Shown: one piece after another, positions 8,361 through 15,135 of the stretch | Layout of the letters: every line of letters begins with the position of its first letter | Position numbering within the stretch: the stretch's first letter is position 1 | Assembly (NCBI GenBank): GCA_965369325.1 | Contig: CBDUQI010000104.1 | Location: 1 to 19,594 of the forward strand | Reading direction: 5' to 3' | DNA: 19,594 nucleotides | Origin: CBDUQI01 sp965369325 | Lineage (GTDB): Bacteria > Pseudomonadota > Gammaproteobacteria > Steroidobacterales > JBCBZW01 | Position numbers and translations under genes: made by a program | Notes under the pieces: model-generated | Seen by the model: only the letters and a program-made list of their open reading frames with translations | Told to the model about the DNA's origin: nothing | Databases searched by the model: none

Positions 8361-8420
8361 AATCGGCGATTATACGGGTTGCAGCAGTCTGCCTGCCACG
8401 CCGGTGTGCCATCGGCGATG
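8361..8420. promoter_or_regulatory. Pair of ATCGGCGAT palindromes between uup and the flavoenzyme
   Basis: Two odd-length inverted repeats share the core ATCGGCGAT. They are AATCGGCGATT (8361-8371) and CATCGGCGATG (8410-8420), with centres 49 bp apart. The first overlaps the candidate uup -10 box. Their symmetry suggests dimeric repressor sites, but no matching family was identified. Confidence 0.3.
8369..8374 (-). promoter_or_regulatory. Candidate -10 box for uup
   Basis: A perfect TATAAT on the minus strand, 40 bp upstream of the uup ATG. The -35 region is weak (best match TGGCAG at 18 bp spacing). It would give a leader of about 34 nt. Confidence 0.45.
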
Positions 8421-8504
8421 TGCGAGCGGTCACCGGGTAGGCCGCGCAAATATCCGGTATTGTATTGCGCGGATCTCGCCCAACGCCTACAACGAGGTAT
8501 GAAG

Positions 8505-9497
8505 ATGACATTTCCAACCCGGTTAAAGGACAGATTGAGCGTGCCGGTAATTGGCGCGCCGATGTTTATCGTCTCGGGGCCAGAGCTGGTTATCGCCCAG
8601 TGCAAGGCGGGCGTGGTGGGAGCCTTTCCAGCGCTTAATGCGCGTCCGCAAGCGGTGCTGGGGGAATGGATTGTACGGATCAAGCGCGAACTGGCGCAGC
8701 ACGCGGAGGCGAACCCCGAAGCGACGGTGGCGCCGTTTGCGGTTAACCAGATTTGCCACGCCAGCAATGACCGGCTTGAGCAGGATATGAAAACCTGTAT
8801 TAAGCACGAGGTGCCGATCATTATTACCAGCCTGCGCCCGCCAGAGGACATTGTACGCGCGGTGCATGATTACGGCGGGATGGTCTTCCATGATGTGATC
8901 AGCGTGCGCCATGCGCAAAAGGCCGCCGCGCAGGGCGTCGACGGCCTTATCCTGGTGTGCGCCGGCGCTGGCGGTCACGCGGGCGCACTTAGCCCGTTTG
9001 CGCTAGTGCGCGAGGTGAAGCAGTGGTTTGACGGTGCGGTGATTCTGTCCGGTGCCATGGCGGATGGCTGGAGTGTTGCCGGGGCCCTCGCCATGGGCGC
9101 GGATCTAGCCTACATGGGCAGCCGGTTTATCGCGACCCAGGAAGCCAATGCAGACCCTGCCTACAAACAGATGCTGGTGGAGCATTCGGCCAAAGATATT
9201 GTGTATACCTCGTTGTTCACGGGGGTGCACGGCAATTATTTGGCGCCGTCGGTGGCGCAGGCGGGCCTAGACCCGAACAACCTGCCTGATGCCGATAAAT
9301 CAAAAATGAACTTCGCCAGTGGTGGCGATTCCGAGCACAAAGCCTGGCGCGATATCTGGAGTAGCGGGCAGGGCATCGGGCAGATTCAGGATGCGCCACC
9401 TGCGGGTGAACTCATCGCACAATTGGGTGTGGAGTTTCTGGATGCGGTCAAGACGCTGGGGTTTCGGGCCGAGCGATTTGACCAGCGCGGCCGCTAG
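8505..9497 (+). CDS. Nitronate monooxygenase-type FMN oxidoreductase (2-nitropropane dioxygenase family)
   Basis: A 330-aa cytoplasmic TIM-barrel flavoprotein that matches the nitronate monooxygenase / NAD(P)H-dependent flavin oxidoreductase family throughout. Features are the N-terminal FMN-binding GAPMFIVSGPELVIA (17-31), PFAVNQI (77-83), the GGMVFHDV strand (124-131), the glycine-rich FMN phosphate site AGAGGHAG (153-160) and MGADLAYMGSRFIAT (197-211). The segment FTGVHGNYL (238-246) is also typical. Such enzymes oxidise propionate 3-nitronate or other nitronates, or act as NADH:quinone reductases; the sequence alone does not decide which. I chose ATG 8505 because GAGG (8494-8497) is 7 nt upstream; the ATG at 8499 would be too close. 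Divergent from uup. Confidence 0.88.
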   Translation: MTFPTRLKDRLSVPVIGAPMFIVSGPELVIAQCKAGVVGAFPALNARPQAVLGEWIVRIKRELAQHAEANPEATVAPFAVNQICHASNDRLEQDMKTCIKHEVPIIITSLRPPEDIVRAVHDYGGMVFHDVISVRHAQKAAAQGVDGLILVCAGAGGHAGALSPFALVREVKQWFDGAVILSGAMADGWSVAGALAMGADLAYMGSRFIATQEANADPAYKQMLVEHSAKDIVYTSLFTGVHGNYLAPSVAQAGLDPNNLPDADKSKMNFASGGDSEHKAWRDIWSSGQGIGQIQDAPPAGELIAQLGVEFLDAVKTLGFRAERFDQRGR

Positions 9498-9553
9498 CTC
9501 ACACGTGCGAGCCGTGGCGTGCTAAGCATGCGAGGCACTACGTGCCAAGCCTG

Positions 9554-9569
9554 GGTGCGGGCCCGCACC
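9554..9569. promoter_or_regulatory. 16-bp perfect palindrome upstream of yceI
   Basis: GGTGCGGGCCCGCACC is a perfect dyad. It lies directly upstream of the expected -35 position of the candidate yceI promoter (-10 at 9596) and downstream of the stop codon of the flavoenzyme (9497). It could be an operator, or a stem for termination of the upstream gene, although no U-run follows. Confidence 0.35.
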
Positions 9570-9595
9570 TCGCGCTGGCCCATCTGCGGTTGGGG

Positions 9596-9601
9596 TATGA
9601 T
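9596..9601 (+). promoter_or_regulatory. Candidate -10 box for the YceI gene
   Basis: TATGAT preceded by a G-run, about 22 bp before the ribosome site that serves the YceI gene. The -35 region (around 9573-9579) is a poor match. Transcription would begin near 9608. Confidence 0.35.
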
Positions 9602-9638
9602 GGCGGTAGCCACCCGGGTTACGAAGAAGGTGAGTCAT

Positions 9639-10235
9639 GTGGACAGGGGCAATCCGCCGACGCGGCAAATGAAGCGATTGGGAATGCTGACGGGGTTGGT
9701 GCTGGCGCTGATACTGCCCGGTATTGCGCTGGCAACTGACTGGCATCTGCTCAAGCAGGGTAGCACGCTGGGATTTGAGGGCGTGATTGACGGCAGCGCC
9801 TTTGAGGGGCATTTCGCACAGTTTTCGGCGGCCATCGTTCTGGATGACAAAGCGTTGGGGCAGGCGAGCATCAAGGCCGGGGCCCAGGTGAGTTCGGTTG
9901 ATTCGGACAATACGGAGCGCGATGAGTACATTCGCTCCAGCGATTTTCTTGATGCAAAGGCGTTCCCCACTGCGCAGTTTGAATCCCACGGTGTCCGCCG
10001 TCTGGAAGAGGGGCGTTACCACAGTGCCGCAACGCTAACGTTGCGCGGCGTGCAATGCCCGGTGGATTTTGTGTTTACCTTTGTCCGCACTGACGCTGGA
10101 GTGGCGCGATTGCAGGGCCGGATGAGTGTGCAACGACTGGATTTTGGCATTGGCAGCGGCGAGTGGGCGGACCCGGGGATGATCGGCGAGACGGTCGCCA
10201 TCAATGTCGACTTGCGGCTCAGGAAGAGTCCGTAA
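9639..10235 (+). CDS. Exported YceI family lipid-binding-like protein
   Basis: A 198-aa protein (188 aa if started at ATG 9669) with a signal peptide (KRLGMLTGLVLALILPGIAL) and a YceI-type lipocalin-like beta-barrel. Family features are the opening DWHL, alternating beta strands, and YIRSSDFLDAKAFPTAQFES followed by LTLRGVQCPVDF. YceI proteins are periplasmic and the family includes polyisoprenoid-binding members; the ligand here is unknown. Start choice is difficult. The near-perfect anti-SD match GAAGAAGGTGA (9623-9633) precedes the overlapping ATGTG at 9637-9641. GTG 9639 is in frame. ATG 9637 is out of frame and gives an 11-codon peptide whose TGA overlaps ATG 9669. ATG 9669 itself lacks an RBS. 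The 3' end overlaps the opposing membrane-protein gene by 17 bp. Confidence 0.85.
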   Translation: MDRGNPPTRQMKRLGMLTGLVLALILPGIALATDWHLLKQGSTLGFEGVIDGSAFEGHFAQFSAAIVLDDKALGQASIKAGAQVSSVDSDNTERDEYIRSSDFLDAKAFPTAQFESHGVRRLEEGRYHSAATLTLRGVQCPVDFVFTFVRTDAGVARLQGRMSVQRLDFGIGSGEWADPGMIGETVAINVDLRLRKSP

Positions 10236-10800
10236 AATCACGCCCGGGATAAGCGTCGGAGCGGGGTGGTGAGCTGAGTGCGTGCGCGACACTGACGCCG
10301 GCAATCCACAACCCCCAGTTTAGCGCGAACTGCCAGGCGGCGAGTTGTCCGGCCCACTGGCGTGCGCCCGTAAATACGGCCATGCCAAGCAACGCACCAC
10401 CTGCCGCGAGTACCAGCGATCTCAACGTAGTGCGCCGATAACACAGGACGTTGGCTGCCAGCAACATCAGGACGCTGCTGAGTGTGCTCATCACCCACGC
10501 GCCGCTCGTCCAGGGCAATCCTTGTGCGCTCGCCCAGGTGCCTGTGGCCCACGCGATATCCACCGCGGCACGGTTCAGCGCACCGCCCACCAGTCCCATC
10601 GCCAGCACGCGCCACAGCGCCAGGCCGTGCCACAGCAGGGCCAGCGCCAGCCCACTGAGTGCACCGATCCAACCTTCAAACAGCAACTGACGCATCCACA
10701 GGGGTGGGCTCCAGCCGAATGAAGTGCTGAGTGACCCTACGATTAACAGCGCGAGTACCAGTGCTGTCGGCCACAGACGCTTTTTATCTGCCACTTGCAT
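10219..10800 (-). CDS. Uncharacterised multi-pass membrane protein
   Basis: A 193-aa hydrophobic protein I do not recognise. About six membrane segments are visible: roughly residues 11-28, 43-62, 64-82, 103-122, 130-148 and 156-175. Short basic or polar loops separate them (for example CYRRTTLRS and the tryptophan-rich WATGTWASAQGLPWTSGAW). The C-terminal 18 residues are polar. No catalytic or transport motif stands out. The start is ATG 10800, with no clear RBS; no alternative is better. Its end overlaps the YceI gene by 17 bp on the opposite strand. The consistent hydrophobic pattern and typical codon bias support a real gene. Confidence 0.7.
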   Translation of the reverse strand: MQVADKKRLWPTALVLALLIVGSLSTSFGWSPPLWMRQLLFEGWIGALSGLALALLWHGLALWRVLAMGLVGGALNRAAVDIAWATGTWASAQGLPWTSGAWVMSTLSSVLMLLAANVLCYRRTTLRSLVLAAGGALLGMAVFTGARQWAGQLAAWQFALNWGLWIAGVSVAHALSSPPRSDAYPGRDFTDSS

Positions 10801-10857
10801 GCGATCAGTCTAACAGTGTGGTGAAACAGTACTCGCCGCAGTCCTCGGGCGGTCGGC

Positions 10858-10863
10858 TATAAT
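10858..10863 (+). promoter_or_regulatory. Candidate -10 box for the O-antigen-ligase-family gene
   Basis: A perfect TATAAT on the plus strand in the gap between the divergent membrane-protein and ligase genes. The -35 match is weak. The leader would be about 115-145 nt. It contains a small open frame (10970-11020, 16 codons, MPRATAWVMRRLWAVS) whose TGA overlaps an in-frame GTG at 11017 of the ligase. Confidence 0.4.
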
Positions 10864-10986
10864 TGCGCGGCATCGCGGGGCCCAGGCTCCGCGTCGTTTT
10901 GAGCATGCGCAACCGGCGCACGTGGCGCCGTAAAGGATCATCCGAACCTTGAGCCACTGTCTTAGATTTATGCCTAGGGCCACCGC

Positions 10987-12534
10987 GTGGGTGATGCGCC
11001 GCCTGTGGGCTGTTTCGTGAATCGACAGTCTTTATCATCGCGCAGTTGGGCTGCGTTGCTGGTGCTGCTCGTGATCTTGATGCCGACGTTACCAATGCCG
11101 TTGCCCGGGGACCCGCATGATCATAAGCGCTGGCTGCAATTGCTGTGGTTTTTTGGCGTGGGCCTTGCGTTGTTGGTAAGCGGTGGGCTGCGCAGTGAAG
11201 TAAACGGTGCTTGGCGCATGCTTGCCCGCCCGGCGCGCGCAGGCCTTGTGGCGATCCTGGCGCTCGGGACAGCCTCAGCGCTGGCGGCCGCCAGCCCAAT
11301 GCACGCATTCATTGATGTGGCGTTGATGTTGTGGCTGGTAGTCGGTGCGCTGGTGGTCAGCGCCGCCGTGCGCGCAGATCCGAGTGGTGCGCGGTCGCTG
11401 GCCGTGGGAGCGGTGCTGGCCACCTGCACCCTGTACATCGGACTTTTCTCAATCGGCTATGTTACCGGCAGGATCAACCAGCTGCCGATGTTCGTGGACG
11501 AGCTGTACGCCAATTTTTCGCATGTGCGGTTTTTTAGCCAGTTTCAGAGCTGGACGCTACCTTTACTTACTCTGCCGGTAATGCTGGCGCGCGGCTTCCC
11601 GCGCACGGCACTGGCATTTGTGGTGGCGATCGCCTGGTGGGCGTTGTGTATCGCCAGCGGCACCCGAGGCTTATTGCTCGCGATGGCCGTGACGATGGTG
11701 ATGATGCCGATACTTTACGGGGCGCCCGGCTGGCGCTGGAGCGCACGCCAGGGCGCGTTCGCGGCAGGTGGCGGCGTGCTGTACTGGCTGCTGTTTGCGC
11801 GTATTGAGCTAATGTCCAGCATGACCGGCGTCGGGCGTGTATTTAGTACCGACAGTTCCTCACGCTGGCAGTTGTACTGTGACGCTTGGCGCATGATCCG
11901 TCGATCGCCAATACTCGGCGAAGGCCCACATCACTACGCGGATTTTGACTTTCAGCATCTCGCGGCACATCCGCACAACGCGGCGTTGCAGATCGCCGGT
12001 GAATGGGGGCTGCCGGCCGCGATGCTGTTGCTTTGGCTGATTGGCTGGGCCGCCATCGCCTGGTGGCGCGCGCTACGGGCGCAATGCCCGGCAGGCGAGC
12101 GGACACAACAGGTGAACGTGGCGCTGAGCGGTGCCTTGCTGTGCGCCGGCACCCACGCGATGTTTAGCGGCACCCTCGTGATGCCGCTAAGCCAGGTCAT
12201 GCTGATGGGCGTGCTGGGGTGGGCGCTGGGGCAGTACGCAGGCATGCGCTCGCCACCTGTATCAGGATTGCACGATGAGCAGGTGCCGATGCGCGGGTTT
12301 GTGCTGGCGGCTGTCGCCGTGCTCGGCTTGCTACCGCTTGCATGGACCGCGGTTACCGAAGGTAGTGACAACGCCGTGCGCGCGCAAAGCTATCGCGTGA
12401 GTACTGGGCGGGTCTTGCGGCCGCGCATGTGGAGGCAGGGATTTTTCGGGAATTCGTTGCCATCGGAGCAAAGTCCGCCCGCGGCGCACTGGCGCCCGCC
12501 GTCGCGCACCTCGCAGTGCGTCGCTCAGCACTAG
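10987..12534 (+). CDS. O-antigen ligase / polymerase family membrane protein (Wzy_C)
   Basis: A 515-aa polytopic inner-membrane protein with about ten or more hydrophobic segments. It has the hallmark Wzy_C region SRWQLYCDAWRMIRRSPILG (about 297-316) followed by GEGPHHYADFDFQHLAAHPH and NAALQIAGEWGLPAA (His330 in the HPHN motif). This G-x-G ... HN ... E-x-G pattern marks the periplasmic loop of O-antigen ligases (WaaL) and of related protein O-oligosaccharyltransferases (PglL/PilO). A late segment (VLRPRMWRQGFF) resembles their C-terminus. No LPS or pilin gene is adjacent, so the acceptor is unknown. The start is uncertain: GTG 10987 has AGGG 7 nt upstream, while GTG 11017 has only a G-run and overlaps the end of a small upstream frame. 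Confidence 0.85.
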   Translation: MGDAPPVGCFVNRQSLSSRSWAALLVLLVILMPTLPMPLPGDPHDHKRWLQLLWFFGVGLALLVSGGLRSEVNGAWRMLARPARAGLVAILALGTASALAAASPMHAFIDVALMLWLVVGALVVSAAVRADPSGARSLAVGAVLATCTLYIGLFSIGYVTGRINQLPMFVDELYANFSHVRFFSQFQSWTLPLLTLPVMLARGFPRTALAFVVAIAWWALCIASGTRGLLLAMAVTMVMMPILYGAPGWRWSARQGAFAAGGGVLYWLLFARIELMSSMTGVGRVFSTDSSSRWQLYCDAWRMIRRSPILGEGPHHYADFDFQHLAAHPHNAALQIAGEWGLPAAMLLLWLIGWAAIAWWRALRAQCPAGERTQQVNVALSGALLCAGTHAMFSGTLVMPLSQVMLMGVLGWALGQYAGMRSPPVSGLHDEQVPMRGFVLAAVAVLGLLPLAWTAVTEGSDNAVRAQSYRVSTGRVLRPRMWRQGFFGNSLPSEQSPPAAHWRPPSRTSQCVAQH

Positions 12535-12557
12535 CGCGCGTCGGGCGCTGCGGTGCA

Positions 12558-12573
12558 CCCAGCATCCGCTGGG
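12558..12573. terminator. Short hairpin between convergent genes
   Basis: CCCAGC (12558-12563) and GCTGGG (12568-12573) form a 6-bp stem with a 4-nt loop in the 62-bp gap between the ligase stop and the peptidase stop. No U-run follows on either strand, so it is at best a weak terminator. Confidence 0.25.
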
Positions 12574-12596
12574 CTCAATGGCGCGGCGCGTAGCGC

Positions 12597-14063
12597 TCAG
12601 GGGGCGACGGTGCTCATGATGGCTTGGCGAACGTCAGCATCAGGTGCTTGGTCGTTCAGGCTGACCCGGCGTCCGTTGGTGACTATGCCCAGTCGCTTGT
12701 ACGCGGCGCGCATGTCGGGCATGCCCTTGGTGTCGGCGTGCTCGCGGTACAGACCCGTGAAGACGGTCGTGGAACTCATCTGATCCAGCCGTCCAAACAA
12801 CTCCATTGCTGTCCAGGTGCGCGAGGAGGGCAGGCAGCACTTTTGTAGCTCCCGCAACACAGTGCCCAGCGTTTGCTTGCCACCGGACTGCACGCGCAAT
12901 TGATAGTCCGCCAGCAGGGCGAAAGCCGCACCGCTCCAGTAAATCATCATTCGGGCCGTGCCAAAATCCGCATTCGCGACATCGTTGGGCGAGATGTGCG
13001 AGCCGGATTTGCGCGCGCCGCGGAATCCGTTGTGTAGCTTTTGCCACGCGTATTGCTCGGAGTACTCGCCGGCGCGGGCCATCAGCACGTTCTGATAATA
13101 ACTAGCGAAACCCTCGGAGATCCATTTGTAGCGGTTGCCCACGTAAGGCAGCATCAGGTGTGCGAACTCGTGCGTGGCAGTCCAGTCGGCGTTGTACTGC
13201 GCCAGTGACTTGCTGGGGTCGATGAAGAATCGGATACCCTCACCGCCGTCGCGGATTACATGCCCGAATGGTACCGGCGATTTGTCCGGTGCTCGCGGTG
13301 GCACGGGCATCACCACCACCTGTGGTGACGGATTTGGGAAATGCCCGTAGGTGCGGGCTAGGTTGCCTACGCTGGCAGTTAACCATCCCATGACTACCTG
13401 CTCGTCCGCCTGATGCTCGCCCTCCAGGATGGCCACCCGAAGCGTGGTTCGATGGGCACTGACCTCGCGATAGTCGAAATAGCCAAATGCACTGATGGCC
13501 TGCCCGCTGCGCGGCGATTCGCCGAACTCGAAGGTGGGTTGTTTTGTGCCCGGCACAGGTGTCCACGGTACCGACACCTGCATGTTCTGCGGTAGATCAA
13601 AGCTCACCTGCACCCGGGTGTCGTCGCCAGCTGGCAACCACAGCCAGCTCGCAGGACTGATCATCACATTGGTGTCCGCCAGTCGCCCCCAGCGCTCGTT
13701 GCTAGCCGGGGCCGATCGCAGTGCGTATTCATACTGGATGCAGCGCACCTTATCCGAGCCCACCCGCAGTGTGCGCCGGGCGACACTCAGCCGACGTGAA
13801 CGCTTTTCATTGTCGCTGCAGGTTCGTGGCTTGCGCAGACCGTTGGCCGCATCGTTCTCGCGGGCCCGCAAGCGTTGCACCGGGTGCGCGAGATGTACGG
13901 TTACGCTCATCGTGGTGAGTGTTCGGTCGATGCCCACCTGATAGTGATGCATGGCTGCCGTCTCAGCGGCGAGGCTAGCCCGGCTTAGGATCAAACAGGG
14001 GATCAGCAGGAGTGCAGTCGCTGATCTGTGGCGCGGTGAGCGAGTTGAATATGCGCGTTGCAT
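12597..14063 (-). CDS. Exported gluzincin-type metallopeptidase (Peptidase MA / M1-like)
   Basis: A 488-aa protein with an N-terminal signal peptide (ATALLLIPCLILSRASLA, about 15-32) and a beta-rich N-terminal half resembling the N-domain of M1/M61 peptidases. The zinc-binding motif is HEFAH (298-302), followed by WISEGFASYYQ (314-324), where E317 would be the third zinc ligand. A later tyrosine- and serine-rich MMIYWSGAAFALL segment fits the helical C-domain. The HExxH-to-Glu spacing is 14 residues, shorter than the 18 of classical M1 aminopeptidases, and better suits the Peptidase_MA group. It is likely periplasmic or secreted; the substrate is unknown. I chose ATG 14063 because AAGG lies 5 nt upstream; the frame extends to a TTG at 14090. 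Confidence 0.82.
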   Translation of the reverse strand: MQRAYSTRSPRHRSATALLLIPCLILSRASLAAETAAMHHYQVGIDRTLTTMSVTVHLAHPVQRLRARENDAANGLRKPRTCSDNEKRSRRLSVARRTLRVGSDKVRCIQYEYALRSAPASNERWGRLADTNVMISPASWLWLPAGDDTRVQVSFDLPQNMQVSVPWTPVPGTKQPTFEFGESPRSGQAISAFGYFDYREVSAHRTTLRVAILEGEHQADEQVVMGWLTASVGNLARTYGHFPNPSPQVVVMPVPPRAPDKSPVPFGHVIRDGGEGIRFFIDPSKSLAQYNADWTATHEFAHLMLPYVGNRYKWISEGFASYYQNVLMARAGEYSEQYAWQKLHNGFRGARKSGSHISPNDVANADFGTARMMIYWSGAAFALLADYQLRVQSGGKQTLGTVLRELQKCCLPSSRTWTAMELFGRLDQMSSTTVFTGLYREHADTKGMPDMRAAYKRLGIVTNGRRVSLNDQAPDADVRQAIMSTVAP

Positions 14064-14097
14064 GCGAACCTTGAAATTGTGTTTGTTCAAGAAATCG

Positions 14098-14118
14098 ACC
14101 CCCGAAACGCTCAGGGGT
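14098..14118 (-). terminator. Rho-independent-like terminator after the LysR gene
   Basis: On the minus strand an 8-bp stem (ACCCCTGA paired with TCGGGGGT, including one G-U pair) encloses a 5-nt loop and is followed by a pyrimidine-rich CGATTTCTT. It lies 24 bp after the regulator stop and before the peptidase start, so it separates the two units. Confidence 0.55.
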
Positions 14119-14141
14119 TCCCGCCTGCAGGCGCCGAGCAG

Positions 14142-15035
14142 TCAAAAATTTACGGCGCCACTAAGGACCAGGTCGCGGAAGGCCTCAGCCGAGGACGATA
14201 GCCGTGTATCCGACCGATGCACAACATACCATTGGCGTATGACGGGAAACCCGCGCACTGGCAGCACACGCAAGCGCTTGGCTTCCAGTTCCATGCGTAT
14301 TGTATGTTCGGAGACCACCGCCAGACCGAGACCTGCGTCGACGCCTTGCTTGATGGCCTCGTTGGTGGTCATGCAAATCGCGTTGTTGGGCACTATGCCT
14401 TTGGCCTCCATGATCCCCTCAACCGCAGCACGAGTCCCGGACCCTTCCTCGCGGACGATAAACGATTCTTGCGCGATCTCCTTAAGTGTGATGGCCTTGC
14501 GAGTGCGCAATGGATGATCCGGCGAGGCGATGACCACCAGTGGGTTTTGCATGAAGGCGGTGGAGGCCAGATACGGTTCGCGTGGCGGAAACCCCATAAG
14601 CACAACATCCACTTCGCCGTTGTTTAGCTGATCCAGCAATGCGGCTCGACTGGTGACGTCCAGGCTCACCGTCAAGCGTGGGTGGCGGGCGCAGAAAGCC
14701 GCAACGGCATGTGTGGCGAACAGGCCGACAGTGCTCGCGGCACTCAGCTTGAGCGAGCCGTGACGCAGGCCTTTTAAGTCATCCATGACCTTGCCGATCT
14801 CATGCACTTTGTTGGTGATTTCGCGGCTGTAACGGAACATCTCCCGCCCGGCCTCGGTCAACTTAATGTGTTTGCCACTGCGATTGAACAGCGCCAGTCC
14901 AACCGACTCTTCAAGCTGTTTTACCTGCATTGACACTGCAGGCTGAGTCAGGTGTAGTTCTTCCGCTGCCCGTGTGAGACTTAAATGTTTCGCTGCGGCA
15001 GCGAAAATCCTCAGTTGGCGTAGTGTTACGTGCAT
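14142..15035 (-). CDS. LysR-family transcriptional regulator, CbbR-type
   Basis: A 297-aa DNA-binding regulator. The N-terminal winged helix-turn-helix is clear: TLRQLRIFAAAAKHLSLTRA (4-23) then AEELHLTQPAVSMQVKQLEE. The rest is a LysR substrate-binding domain with NEAIKQGVDAGLGLAVVSEH and the closing GFPVIRQWYVVHR. These last segments closely resemble CbbR, the activator of Calvin-cycle (cbb) operons, and its paralogues such as RbcR. CbbR proteins sense metabolites such as RuBP, PEP or NADPH. No cbb gene is adjacent; fbp lies about 8 kb away. I chose ATG 15035, with AGGGTGG ending 5 nt upstream; a GTG at 15044 is possible. LysR regulators often control a divergent neighbour, but here the upstream gene (srkA) has the same orientation. 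Confidence 0.88.
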   Translation of the reverse strand: MHVTLRQLRIFAAAAKHLSLTRAAEELHLTQPAVSMQVKQLEESVGLALFNRSGKHIKLTEAGREMFRYSREITNKVHEIGKVMDDLKGLRHGSLKLSAASTVGLFATHAVAAFCARHPRLTVSLDVTSRAALLDQLNNGEVDVVLMGFPPREPYLASTAFMQNPLVVIASPDHPLRTRKAITLKEIAQESFIVREEGSGTRAAVEGIMEAKGIVPNNAICMTTNEAIKQGVDAGLGLAVVSEHTIRMELEAKRLRVLPVRGFPVIRQWYVVHRSDTRLSSSAEAFRDLVLSGAVNF

Positions 15036-15117
15036 CCGGTCCACCCTGCATTAGGTATGCGTGCTGATTATTCGAGGGGGAGCACGATTCTATAGCCAGC
15101 GACATATTTATTCCATG

Positions 15118-15134
15118 TTTTGGCTGCTCCAAAA
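15118..15134 (-). terminator. Possible hairpin after srkA
   Basis: TTTTGG and CCAAAA (minus strand, 15134 to 15118) form a 6-bp stem with a 5-nt loop directly after the srkA stop codon. The stem is A/T-rich and no U-run follows, so termination would be weak. Confidence 0.25.
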
Positions 15135-15135
15135 G

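Noticed and set aside
10930..10960. GGATCATCCGAACC as a possible tRNA T-arm
   Set aside because: No acceptor stem, anticodon arm or D-arm could be matched around it.
10805..11308. Minus-strand open frame across the ligase leader
   Set aside because: It overlaps the real ligase N-terminus, is Arg/Pro/Ala-rich and looks like a frame shadow.
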